DNA of 64,000 bases. Origin: Balneola sp. GTDB lineage: Bacteria; Bacteroidota; Rhodothermia; Balneolales; Balneolaceae. Shown here piece after piece: positions 26,301 through 34,555 of this stretch (position 1 is its first letter; each line of letters begins with the position of its first letter). The notes under the pieces are model-generated. The model made no database searches, was not told where the DNA came from, and worked only from the letters and a program-made list of their open reading frames with translations. The translations under genes and the position numbers were made by a program. The stretch is from contig NZMW01000004.1 in assembly GCA_002694685.1 (NCBI GenBank), positions 760,491-824,490 on the forward strand, given 5' to 3'.

Positions 26301-27377
26301 TTAAAAAGCCTCACCAATAGTTAAGGCAAAACCACTGACTCCTTTTCCGAAGCCTGCATCCAGGCGAATATTGACTTTCCGTTCGGTATCGATCATGTAT
26401 CGAAGTCCGGGTCCAACGGTCCATTTAAATTCGGAGAGGGTAAAGTCTGAAAGGGAAGGGGCTACATCACCTACAGAGGCAAAGGCTACGAAACCAAAGC
26501 GTTTGTAAATTGGAATACGGTATTCTGATTGAAGGGTAAGGTAGTTATTATCCCTATAGCGACCTTCGAGGTAACCGCGCATCTGTTTGGGCCCGCCAAG
26601 CAGTGCAAGCCGCTGAAAGGGAACCTCGCCGCCGGTAGTCTCAGCAAAGAAGTTGATGCCAAGCGTATGATCAAATTTATTGGTTTGAAAAGTGCTGGCG
26701 TCTATTGTTATTTGATGGAATTTAAAATCACTCCCCATCCATTTACGGTCCATTTGAGCTTTGAATTCAAGGAATTCTCCATCTTTGGTATAAAAGATAT
26801 TGTCACGGGTATCATAGATGGAAGTTATGCCAAAACCTGAATTAATCCCTCCGGATACGCCATCAGGTTCATTGGAATCAAGTAATCCATTCTGTTTTAT
26901 GCTTGTGATGTCATATCCGTCGTACCAGTAACTGAGTCCGGCATATATATCATCACTTACTTTCCGTAAAGCTGAAACTTGAACCCGCGGGAAATTTACC
27001 CGGTAGGTTTCTTCATTACTATCTGGTGTGTTATTACCAATGCCATAGTATTTGTAGGTATATCGGTAGTAACCAACTTCACCCTCAAACCGCCAGTCAT
27101 TATCGTAAAGATAAAGTTCGTAGGGAAAGTAGATCAGAAGCTGATTCTCCAGAGTGTATGCAGCTCCGAAATTGATCTGGGAAGGTTTCAGTGAAGTTAG
27201 ATTACTCTCGAAATCAAAGGTTAAAATTCCAAGGCCGCCAAAGGCAAAGCTGGTTTCCTCGGTATAAAAAGCGACAGGAAATCCCCGTAGAGATGTATTC
27301 TTAATTTGAGCCTGAACGCTATATATAGAAGATAATGCGATAGCGATTGAAAGGAAGAAAAGCTTCAAAGCTCGCAT
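26301..27377 (-). CDS. Omp85/BamA-like outer-membrane beta-barrel protein
   Basis: Outer-membrane protein of 358 residues with a signal peptide (about 1-23). It has alternating beta-strand patterns throughout and the D15-like segment LGGPKQMRGYLEGRYRDNN (about 255-273). The RGY motif in it corresponds to the barrel-lumen lock of Omp85 proteins. There are no POTRA domains, so it is a barrel-only member, comparable to patatin- or ShlB-derived barrels. The end is aromatic (GEAF). It is the last gene of a minus-strand group that includes a histidine kinase and the LCIB homologue. Confidence 0.82.
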   Translation of the reverse strand: MRALKLFFLSIAIALSSIYSVQAQIKNTSLRGFPVAFYTEETSFAFGGLGILTFDFESNLTSLKPSQINFGAAYTLENQLLIYFPYELYLYDNDWRFEGEVGYYRYTYKYYGIGNNTPDSNEETYRVNFPRVQVSALRKVSDDIYAGLSYWYDGYDITSIKQNGLLDSNEPDGVSGGINSGFGITSIYDTRDNIFYTKDGEFLEFKAQMDRKWMGSDFKFHQITIDASTFQTNKFDHTLGINFFAETTGGEVPFQRLALLGGPKQMRGYLEGRYRDNNYLTLQSEYRIPIYKRFGFVAFASVGDVAPSLSDFTLSEFKWTVGPGLRYMIDTERKVNIRLDAGFGKGVSGFALTIGEAF

Positions 27378-27389
27378 TAAAGATCCCTT

Positions 27390-28598
27390 CTATAGTTCCA
27401 GAGGAATTGAAATGGTGATATGTGTTCCTTTTCCTTTTTCAGATTCTATTTGAAGTGTCCCCTTCATCGTTTCAACCAGATGGCGGGCCAGTTTAAAACC
27501 AAACCCAAATCCACGCTCATGATCAGTTCCTTGCGTAGATTCTGCCTCATCGGCTAAAATATCATTAATCTGAGCCTCGGTCATGCCCACTCCACTGTCT
27601 TTTACAGAAGCAACTAATTCGATCTCGGGTCTCTTAATACTCAAATCCACCTCAACGGAGCCATTTTCGGGTGTGAATTTGATTGAGTTTGAAATCAGGT
27701 TTCCAAGAATCTGAAGTATTTTGTGTTTAGAAAAAGAGAGGTCCTGATGGTTACTCTCTAATTCCACTGTATAATTTATGGATTTATTTAACGCCTGAGG
27801 CTGATAAAGGTCTTTGAGCTTTTTCTGTAGAAGCTCGAGTGATAGTTGGTTTTGAGTAAGCTTCTTTGACTCGGATTCTCCCTTATAGTTACTTAATATT
27901 TCATCAGCAAGATCAAGTACCGAGCGCCCACCTTTATTGATAAGCTCAAGCAACTGCATGAACTCATCCATTTTACTATCCTCGGCTTGGTCCCGAAGAA
28001 TTTCAGCAATACCAATAATTCCACCAATAGGGCCGCGTATATCATGGCTGACTTTACGCTGAATTTCTTTCAGTTCTTCAACATTATGCCGCATCAGTTT
28101 TAGCTTATGCTCATACTCAATACGAGTGATGACCTCATTGGCAATAATCTTCAGAAAGGCTTCTTTTTCAGGGGTAAGATCGTGTGCACCTTTATCCATC
28201 ACACACAAAGCTCCAATACGATGTCCATCAGGAGTTTCTAAAGGAACGCCATAGTAATAACGAATATGAGGATCTTTAGTAACGTAGTCCTTGTCTTTGA
28301 AACGCTCATCACTCGTCATGTCTTCCACTTCCACAGAATCTTCTTCCAGGATTACGTACTGACATACTGTTTCTTCACGAGGAATTTGCTGGAGGTCTAA
28401 TCCAACGTTTGATACCGTCCATTGCGTGGTAGTATCCAGCAGGTTAATTAAAGAAATAGGGGTTCCGGCAACATGAGCGGCAAGACGAGTTAGATCGTCT
28501 AGCTTACCATGTATTTCAGAGTAATCGATATCATATTCTGATAGTTTAAGAGCTCGCTCAAATTCGTTATTAGGGATCGGAGCTATTTGTTTGGACAT
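27390..28598 (-). CDS. GAF-domain sensor histidine kinase
   Basis: Soluble histidine kinase of 402 residues. A GAF domain spans about 25-165. The dimerisation helix carries the phospho-acceptor His185 in KVSHDIRGP. The ATPase domain has its N box (GNLISNSIKF), G1 (KDSGVGMTE) and G2 (GFGFGFKLARHLV). There is no membrane segment or receiver domain and no response regulator next to it, so it is an orphan kinase. It sits 13-17 bp from its neighbours on the same strand and is likely co-transcribed with the lipoprotein and LCIB-like genes. Confidence 0.9.
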   Translation of the reverse strand: MSKQIAPIPNNEFERALKLSEYDIDYSEIHGKLDDLTRLAAHVAGTPISLINLLDTTTQWTVSNVGLDLQQIPREETVCQYVILEEDSVEVEDMTSDERFKDKDYVTKDPHIRYYYGVPLETPDGHRIGALCVMDKGAHDLTPEKEAFLKIIANEVITRIEYEHKLKLMRHNVEELKEIQRKVSHDIRGPIGGIIGIAEILRDQAEDSKMDEFMQLLELINKGGRSVLDLADEILSNYKGESESKKLTQNQLSLELLQKKLKDLYQPQALNKSINYTVELESNHQDLSFSKHKILQILGNLISNSIKFTPENGSVEVDLSIKRPEIELVASVKDSGVGMTEAQINDILADEAESTQGTDHERGFGFGFKLARHLVETMKGTLQIESEKGKGTHITISIPLEL

Positions 28599-28614
28599 GT
28601 AAAGGGGTAAAAAG

Positions 28615-29511
28615 TTATTCTTTGTTTAGGTTCCAAATATCTACGCGGTCTAAAGCAATATACGGAACAGCCACATGGTTCAGATTGGTATTAATTCCAA
28701 TATCGGCAGGTCTTCCCGGAGTTTTAATTAGAATTTTGTTAACAACTCCGTCATAAAAACGAATGCTTGAGTCCTGCTGACTTGCAACCAGTAAATTTTG
28801 TGACAAGAACTCCAGTCCGTCAAAAAAGCCGCCATCTAATGTTCCATATTCGCTTAGTGTTTTATCACCATCGAATGATCGGAAAATCTGGTTACCACCC
28901 CAAGGGGCCAACACGAACTCATTATTATCCGGGTTTAAGGTAATACCATTTGGAGCTTCAGGGAGGGAGTCAAGGAATATTGTAGCTGTACCGTTCATCA
29001 CCTGATAAACTCTTGGATTTCCAGTATCGGTGACAAAAAGAGTGCCATCACTATTAGCTGATACATCATTCAGAAAACCAATTTCAAAATCAGTAAAATC
29101 AACAAAATCAGTTTGCTCTCCGGTTGTTTTGTTGAAGCCATGAACTCCCAAAACATCAGCAGCCCAGAGTGTTTCATTTACAATAAACATCCCGCGGGGA
29201 GCATGAAGGGGATATTCAGTAGTGCCGGTCATAAATTCACGATCTAATATATTTCCCTCAGCGTCAGTCTTGGTTATAAATCCGTTTGAATCCTGAGTGT
29301 TGCCACCTCCGGTAAAGTTGGAAATGAAATAAACCTGCTGGTCAGGGTCATAACGAACGGCTTCAGGCCCGTCAAGACCGGTAACTGTGAATGCAATGTG
29401 GGAAGAATCCTGAACGGTCTCCCAATCTATGTTCGAGGATTGGTTTTGATCAGGAGCACATGAAGTAATGAATAGCGCTGCGAGTAAAAGGGATACAAAC
29501 GATTTAAGCAT
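28615..29511 (-). CDS. SMP-30/gluconolactonase-like beta-propeller lipoprotein
   Basis: The start is placed at 29511 (MLKSFVSLLLAALFITSCA), which gives a lipoprotein signal with its cysteine at about residue 18; an earlier in-frame ATG would add 14 polar residues. The mature part (about 298 residues total) has the repeats of a six-bladed SMP-30/LRE propeller (GLDGPEAVRYD, HAPRGMFIV, DVSANSDGTLFVTDTG, APNGITLNPDNN). Members hydrolyse lactones or bind ligands. Periplasmic side; substrate unknown. It is co-directional with the LCIB-like gene upstream. Confidence 0.85.
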   Translation of the reverse strand: MLKSFVSLLLAALFITSCAPDQNQSSNIDWETVQDSSHIAFTVTGLDGPEAVRYDPDQQVYFISNFTGGGNTQDSNGFITKTDAEGNILDREFMTGTTEYPLHAPRGMFIVNETLWAADVLGVHGFNKTTGEQTDFVDFTDFEIGFLNDVSANSDGTLFVTDTGNPRVYQVMNGTATIFLDSLPEAPNGITLNPDNNEFVLAPWGGNQIFRSFDGDKTLSEYGTLDGGFFDGLEFLSQNLLVASQQDSSIRFYDGVVNKILIKTPGRPADIGINTNLNHVAVPYIALDRVDIWNLNKE

Positions 29512-29594
29512 ATCTATAAAATTTAATAAGTGATTGTTATCATTATACCCCAAGCAGAAAAGGGAAGCACCAAGAATGATGCAGAATGTACGTT

Positions 29595-30281
29595 TTAGTT
29601 GTTGAATGTGGAAATATCCCGGATTTCGAAATAGTCTTCTTTATCCCAGTCAGTATTTATTACAATTCCGCCAATCAATAAGAGGGGGCTTTCGCCTAAG
29701 TTCTCTGCACTGGTTGACGTTATGTCGGTCAACTCTCGTTTAATCTGATTGTAAGCTATATCCGTTGTTGTTTTGATAGGGTCATCAGCTTCTTTGATTT
29801 CATTATAGTTTTCAATCAGTAGCTTATTTACCTGTCCTTGCTGGTAATCATTATGAGAAATCATCAGCACGCTGCCTTCCTTAACATTTTGAAGTCCTGC
29901 TATTAATGAACCACAACAGGTTGAGTTTCCACTTTGGCCTTCACGATTAATTTCTCCGGTTGTTCCGTTTTCCGAAATGCCAATGTGAGGTCCGTATAGA
30001 ATGACTGCTCCGCCATTTTCAGGGATGTGACTGGCAAAAGCTCCAAAGCCGGTTTTTCCTGTAAAAGGAATTCCCGAAATACCGCCAAAACGAAAGGGTC
30101 CTGGTCCTGCAAATATCTTGCTTAAAGCGTTAAAAGAATTATTGACCTCATCGCTGCAAATGGAGGTCCCCCAAATACACTGTTCAGGGTCCATATTATT
30201 TTTGCCTAGTTCCTCAAGTATGGTTTTTTCAAGGGTTGAAAGAGATTGAGCTTTGGGATATTGCTTAGTTATATAATCCAT
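29595..30281 (-). CDS. LCIB-type (theta class) carbonic anhydrase homologue
   Basis: Cytosolic protein of 228 residues without signal peptide. It matches the LCIB family, first known from algal CO2-concentrating mechanisms and shown to have a beta-carbonic-anhydrase-like fold. Visible landmarks are SICSDEVNN (Cys42, Asp44), GPFRFGG (Arg64), PFTGKTGFGAFASHIP at 72-87, YGPHIGI (His99) and STCCGSL (Cys122/123). Cys42-His99-Cys122/123 can supply zinc, and Asp44-Arg64 the beta-CA dyad. Length equals one domain. It probably hydrates CO2, but some family members are inactive. It is first in a minus-strand gene group. Confidence 0.82.
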   Translation of the reverse strand: MDYITKQYPKAQSLSTLEKTILEELGKNNMDPEQCIWGTSICSDEVNNSFNALSKIFAGPGPFRFGGISGIPFTGKTGFGAFASHIPENGGAVILYGPHIGISENGTTGEINREGQSGNSTCCGSLIAGLQNVKEGSVLMISHNDYQQGQVNKLLIENYNEIKEADDPIKTTTDIAYNQIKRELTDITSTSAENLGESPLLLIGGIVINTDWDKEDYFEIRDISTFNN

Positions 30282-30678
30282 GCCTTATTTTTTTAGATGA
30301 TTTGAGTGAATATAACGAAATCTGTATTTCATGTTTCACTCTCAAAAAGTACCTAAATAGCCATTACAGGCCATTTATGGAACCGCTTCTCAAAACGCTT
30401 CCATAAGACCAATCATATTAATTTATTGTAAACAGCTGTTTAATTTACCCTTATGGTACCGCTTTTTAGGCTGCTCTGGCGGTTATAGGGGATTCTGTGG
30501 AAGATCATAGATTTCATCTATCGAGAGAAGCATGACTTCTGTTGAAAAGGGGGATAAATTATGGGTGTAGTAAAAATCAAAGGACATCAACACAGACGTA
30601 AACTTAAAAGAGAGACAAATTAACACTCCGAAAGACTTGATTTGGTTACTACTCACTCACTCAAATAACATAAGACTC
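30282..30678. other. 397-bp intergenic region with palindromes
   Basis: Divergent promoter region for the LCIB-like gene and the DUF2807-like gene. It contains a perfect 14-bp palindrome TAAACAGCTGTTTA (30429-30442). About 60 bases before that lies a 7-bp inverted pair TATGGAA...TTCCATA. No convincing open frame or RNA gene was seen. Confidence 0.5.
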
Positions 30679-31203
30679 ATGAAGAAAGCTACTTACATAT
30701 TATCTGCACTATTATTGACAACAATCTTTGCAACGAATGCTGTTGCCCAGGTAACTCACCTTAGAACTTTTGAATTAAAACCATTTAATGAAATTGTTTT
30801 CGACTCTGAAACGGAGATAATAATTATCAAAAGCACCAGAAATCAACTATCCATTTCCGGTGATTCAACTTTTATTGCTGAATTTGAAGTAGAAAACAGT
30901 GAGAATAAGCTCTCCTTTGAGCTGGATAAAGATCAAAGTGAAAAAGTAGTTCGCGTAATTGTTGAATACACAACACTTGACCGAGCAGTAACTTCAGGAA
31001 GTGGCCAGTACTACTTTGTGAAGCTCGACGAAGAAAATCTGAAGATCTATAATGAAGACGGGAAAATAAGCCTGCGGGGAAGAACCGATAGCATAAAAAT
31101 CTATTCTGAAAAAGGGGAGAATGATTTCAGCAACCTTACCGTCAAAAACATGTTGGCCTATCTGGGAGAGGCTGCTACCATCCTTGAGCCAAAGAACCAA
31201 TAA
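30679..31203 (+). CDS. Secreted DUF2807-like (GIN domain) protein
   Basis: The start is taken at 30679 (MKKATYILSALLLTTIFA), which gives a signal peptide ending at VAQ; an upstream in-frame ATG gives no leader. The 174-residue product is a repetitive beta-helix-like chain (FNEIVFDSETEIIIIKS..., LSISGDS, VTSGSGQYYF, KIYNEDGKISLRGRTDSIKIYSEKG), as in DUF2807 'auto-transporter head GIN' proteins of Bacteroidota. Envelope function unknown. A terminator follows at 31222. Confidence 0.75.
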   Translation: MKKATYILSALLLTTIFATNAVAQVTHLRTFELKPFNEIVFDSETEIIIIKSTRNQLSISGDSTFIAEFEVENSENKLSFELDKDQSEKVVRVIVEYTTLDRAVTSGSGQYYFVKLDEENLKIYNEDGKISLRGRTDSIKIYSEKGENDFSNLTVKNMLAYLGEAATILEPKNQ

Positions 31204-31221
31204 TTTCCGAATAACAATACT

Positions 31222-31260
31222 AACCACAGTAATCGAGATAAAGATTGTTGTGGTTTTTTA
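31222..31260 (+). terminator. Rho-independent terminator
   Basis: AACCACA (31222-31228) pairs with TGTGGTT (31249-31255), with flanking AACAAT/ATTGTT pairing possible, and is followed by a T-run. It ends the DUF2807-like gene. Confidence 0.75.
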
Positions 31261-31517
31261 TTTTAAATAAGAAAGAGAATTGGCAGGATTAATGCGTATC
31301 TTTAAGGCTTACTGAATTTGTGAGTTCACGATAAGACTGGAACAATACATTTCCGAAAGGAAACTTTTCAGGTTTATAGAACCTTGCTGGCCTTTATGAA
31401 TCAAGCAGTCGTGCTTGCCTCTTGTCATTAGCTCACCTCATAATTAATGATTCCGGGCAAGATCTACGCGCAGCACAAATTTCTTTGAACGGGATAACAA
31501 CGTTTAAAAATATATAT
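31261..31517 (+). promoter_or_regulatory. Long leader of DEAD-box helicase
   Basis: The stretch between the terminator and the helicase ATG holds a TATCTTTA word (31297-31304) close to the Bacteroidota -7 consensus TAnnTTTG. If that is the promoter, the transcript has a 5' leader of about 200 nt. An upstream TTG-free -33 region makes the call tentative. Open codons run through part of the leader, but they lack coding character. No known riboswitch is recognised. Confidence 0.35.
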
Positions 31518-33323
31518 ATGTCATCGTTCAAAGAACTGGGCTTGTCGCCCGAAATATGCCAAGCCGTTGAAGATCTTGGCTTCGAAACCCCAACTGAAGT
31601 ACAAGAGAGAGCTATTCCTACTATTTTAGCATCTCAGCGCGACTTGATTGCGCTTGCTCAAACCGGGACCGGAAAAACGGGTGCATTTGGAATGCCCGTG
31701 CTTCAACAAGTGGATGCTAACTCAAGTAACGTGCAAGTATTAGTACTTTCACCAACTCGTGAATTAGCTATACAGATAGAAAAAGATTTGAAGGCTTTTG
31801 CCAAACATCAGAAGGGAATTAAAACGGTTGCGGTATATGGTGGAGCTAATATCTCTACTCAAATCCGTGCGCTAAATAAAGGTACTCAAGTTGTAATCGG
31901 AACACCCGGCCGTATGCTGGATTTGATCCGCCGCCGTAAACTTGACGTAACCAACGTTCGTTCTCTCATTTTGGATGAAGCGGATGAAATGCTGAATATG
32001 GGATTCCAGGACGACTTGGATGCTATTCTCCATGACACGCCGAAGGAAAAACAAACTCTGCTATTCTCGGCTACCATGCCTAAGCAGATTTCCAAAATGG
32101 CGCATAAGTACATGAACAATCCGGAAGAAATTCAGGTGAATGCCCGAAACTCCGGCGCGCTTAACGTAGAGCACCATTATTATATGGTGAATGCAAAAGA
32201 TCGCTATGACGCATTAAAGCGTATTGCTGATGTGAATCCTGATGTATATGGAATTATTTTCTGCAGAACACGTCGTGAGACCTCAGAAGTAGCTTCAAAG
32301 CTATCAAAAGAAGGATATAATGCTGATCTGTTGAACGGAGACTTGTCTCAGTCACAGCGTGATGAAGTGATGAATCGCTTTCGAAGTAAAGAATTACAAC
32401 TGCTTGTGGCCACTGATGTTGCTGCTCGCGGACTTGATGTTGATAACCTTACCCATGTAATTAACTACAACCTTCCGGATGATCTGGAAGTATATATTCA
32501 CCGTAGTGGCCGAACCGGCCGTGCAGGAAATAGCGGTATAGCTGTTTCAATTATTCACACCCGGGAAATGGGCAGAATTCGTGCTTTAGAAAAAATGTCC
32601 GGTAAAGAATTCATCAAGCAGGATGTTCCAAAGGGAGCTGAAGTTTGTGGAGTTCGAATGATGGACATGGTAGAGAAACTTCGTGCTACTGAAGTAAATG
32701 AAAAGCAGATCGAGAAGTATTTGCCTGAAGTGTATGAGAAATTGGCTGATTTAGGATGGCAAGATCTTATTAAGCACTTTGTATCCATGGAATTCAACCA
32801 AATTCTTGAATACTACGAACAAGCCGGAGATATCAATGCTACTGCTGGCCGTTCTAAGAATAATAATAACCGTAAAAACAACTCTCGTAAGAGTAACGGC
32901 AGAAGCAATTCTGGTGGCGGTGTTAATAGTAACCGACTTGCAGAAGAGGGCTTTACACGCTATTTCTTAAACATCGGTAATCGTGATGGATTGAATCCGG
33001 CGAGATTGATGGGTGTTGTGAACGAACAAATGAATGGCAAAAAGCCTGACTTTGGTAAAATCGATATCCAGAATAACTTCTCATTCTTTGAAGTAGAAGA
33101 AGGGTTCGACTCTAAATTATTTGATGCTATGAACGGCACTCATTTTGAGGGACGTGAAATTGGTGTTGAGCTGGCAAAGCCGGATACGAGCGGTAACGGC
33201 TCAGGCGGTTCATCCAATTCTAATGGTTCAGGTAAAAGAGGTGGATCGAGCAGCAAAGGAGACGGTGGCTTTAAAAAGAAAGGCCGTAATAAGAGACAAC
33301 GCAAAAATAGATCTTACTCATAA
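31518..33323 (+). CDS. deaD: DEAD-box RNA helicase, DeaD/CsdA-like with DbpA domain
   Basis: RNA helicase of 601 residues from the ATG at 31518 (MSSFKELGLSPE); an in-frame start 96 bases earlier would add an unrelated extension. Motif I AQTGTGKT is at 47-54, motif II is LILDEADEML, motif III SAT, then ARGLDVDNL and [11 protein letters not shown] linker rich in Asn/Lys/Ser (about 455-480) precedes a DbpA-type RNA-binding domain (GFTRYFLNIGNRDGLNPARL onward, about 490-560). A Gly/Ser/Lys-rich tail ends the protein. The layout is that of the cold-shock helicase CsdA. A terminator follows. Confidence 0.9.
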   Translation: MSSFKELGLSPEICQAVEDLGFETPTEVQERAIPTILASQRDLIALAQTGTGKTGAFGMPVLQQVDANSSNVQVLVLSPTRELAIQIEKDLKAFAKHQKGIKTVAVYGGANISTQIRALNKGTQVVIGTPGRMLDLIRRRKLDVTNVRSLILDEADEMLNMGFQDDLDAILHDTPKEKQTLLFSATMPKQISKMAHKYMNNPEEIQVNARNSGALNVEHHYYMVNAKDRYDALKRIADVNPDVYGIIFCRTRRETSEVASKLSKEGYNADLLNGDLSQSQRDEVMNRFRSKELQLLVATDVAARGLDVDNLTHVINYNLPDDLEVYIHRSGRTGRAGNSGIAVSIIHTREMGRIRALEKMSGKEFIKQDVPKGAEVCGVRMMDMVEKLRATEVNEKQIEKYLPEVYEKLADLGWQDLIKHFVSMEFNQILEYYEQAGDINATAGRSKNNNNRKNNSRKSNGRSNSGGGVNSNRLAEEGFTRYFLNIGNRDGLNPARLMGVVNEQMNGKKPDFGKIDIQNNFSFFEVEEGFDSKLFDAMNGTHFEGREIGVELAKPDTSGNGSGGSSNSNGSGKRGGSSSKGDGGFKKKGRNKRQRKNRSYS

Positions 33324-33348
33324 GCAGTAAGACTTTATTAAAAAGTTT

Positions 33349-33384
33349 AAGCACAAATCCAGTAATGGGTTTGTGCTTTTTTTA
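33349..33384 (+). terminator. Rho-independent terminator after the helicase
   Basis: AGCACAAA.CC and GG.TTTGTGCT form a stem with a short loop, followed by a seven-T run (33377-33383). Confidence 0.85.
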
Positions 33385-33417
33385 TGTGAATGAATTTGGG
33401 ATACGGATCAAAAAAAT

Positions 33418-33558
33418 GCTCCGACGCAGAGCGTCAGAGCAAGGTTGGTTAGATAGCCTAAATCATCTTCTTTTAGGATTAAATGGCTGCACATAAAATC
33501 AGAGCAATGATGCAATCCTAAAAGAAGGTTTCCTCGCTCAGACGCTCTGCGTCGGAGC
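33418..33558. repeat. REP-like long inverted repeat 1
   Basis: Outer arms 33418-33434 and 33542-33558 are perfect 17-bp reverse complements, with pairing continuing inward to about 33443/33532. Inner arms 33467-33480 and 33514-33527 are perfect over 14 bp. The outer word (CCGACGCAGAGCGT) returns in repeat 2 on the other side of hisI. The nested form suggests a mobile REP/BIME-type or miniature element. No RAYT transposase is in the window. Confidence 0.8.
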
Positions 33559-33565
33559 GGATAGG

Positions 33566-34048
33566 TTAGAGTTTCGTCGGATTTGGAGCATCACCATACA
33601 CTTCCTTAGGATCAAAGACTTTTTCGTCTTCTTCGTAGTGTAATTCACCTTTTTTGATATCAAAATCTTCACCGGTAGGTACGCTTCGGTAAAAGCAAGA
33701 GCGATAACCTACGTGGCAACTAGCACCATTGCCTTGAACTTCCACACGTAACCAAACACAGTCCTGATCATCATCAATACGCATTTCTTTAATGATCTGA
33801 GTCAGCCCCGAAGTAGCTCCTTTGTGCCATAGCGTTTCACGGCTTCGGCTGTAATAGACAGCTTCACCTAGTTCAATGGTCTTTTTTAGAGCCTCTTCGT
33901 TCATGTATCCGTGCATCAGTAATTCGCCGGATTTAAAATCAGTGGTAACTACCGGAATCAATCCATTTTCCTGGAATTTAGGAGCCAGATCATTTCCTTC
34001 TTCAACTTGTTCTACCGTTTTTCGTTCTTTGAATTTGATTTCGTTCAT
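33566..34048 (-). CDS. hisI: Phosphoribosyl-AMP cyclohydrolase
   Basis: Cytosolic Zn/Mg enzyme of histidine synthesis that opens the purine ring of PR-AMP. The 160 residues form a stand-alone HisI without the HisE pyrophosphohydrolase half. Landmarks are [10 protein letters not shown] at about 45-54, [17 protein letters not shown] at about 66-82 and the zinc motif [12 protein letters not shown] around 110-121. The N-terminal 25 residues are a charged extension. No other his genes adjoin apart from hisN about 9 kb away. It is flanked on both sides by the same REP-like repeat family. Confidence 0.92.
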   Translation of the reverse strand: MNEIKFKERKTVEQVEEGNDLAPKFQENGLIPVVTTDFKSGELLMHGYMNEEALKKTIELGEAVYYSRSRETLWHKGATSGLTQIIKEMRIDDDQDCVWLRVEVQGNGASCHVGYRSCFYRSVPTGEDFDIKKGELHYEEDEKVFDPKEVYGDAPNPTKL

Positions 34049-34146
34049 TAATCTAAATTAGTTGGTCAATATTTTTTGCCACCAAAACTTTAAAGCACAA
34101 AAGAAATAATTGATTTCGCGTTCTTGAAATTTTGTAGCATGAAATT

Positions 34147-34225
34147 GGTTCCGACGCGGAGCGTACGGAACCAGATAGGTTCTCAGTTTCTAAGTTCAAC
34201 TCGCTCAGACGCTCTGCGTCGAAGC
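34147..34225. repeat. REP-like inverted repeat 2
   Basis: GGTTCCG (34147-34153) with CGGAACC (34166-34172) makes a local hairpin around CGCGGAGCG. ACGCTCTGCGTCGAAGC (34209-34225) is the complement of the repeat core and differs from repeat 1 by one base. A degenerate second member of the family that flanks hisI. Confidence 0.65.
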
Positions 34226-34276
34226 GGATGTATACATACAAGGAAGATCTGACTGTAAGGTCCAATCATAAGAATT

Positions 34277-34555
34277 TTATTCTCGTTCGTCATTCATTGT
34301 TGAATGTTCCTTGTTCAATGTTTTCTTAGGAACGGGATCATATCCATCACCGCCCCAGGGATGACATCGCCCGATTCGTTTGATGCCCATCCAAAATCCT
34401 TTTAAAGGTCCCCACTCATCAACGGCTTCAATCATATAATGTGAACACGTTGGGGAGTATCGGCAGCTTCGACCCAGCCAGGGAGAAATTGCTGCTTGGT
34501 AAAATTTCACTAAACCAATAATTAATAGGCTGAATATGTTTTTCAGCAGATCCAT
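34277..34555 (-). CDS. yidD: YidD membrane protein insertion efficiency factor
   Basis: Small inner-membrane-associated protein of 92 residues. It has the family core [20 protein letters not shown] (about 19-38), then [17 protein letters not shown], and the terminal [15 protein letters not shown]. It assists YidC-dependent membrane insertion. It overlaps the cysS stop by one base (TAATG). The last 14 residues ([12 protein letters not shown]) are encoded by a copy of an interspersed mini-repeat and are not part of the family core. It is not beside rnpA/yidC as in many genomes. Confidence 0.92.
   Translation of the reverse strand: MDLLKNIFSLLIIGLVKFYQAAISPWLGRSCRYSPTCSHYMIEAVDEWGPLKGFWMGIKRIGRCHPWGGDGYDPVPKKTLNKEHSTMNDERE

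Noticed and set aside
31422..31517. N-terminal extension of the DeaD-like helicase
   Set aside because: The 32 extra residues precede the conserved FKELGLSPE start and overlap the presumed leader RNA.
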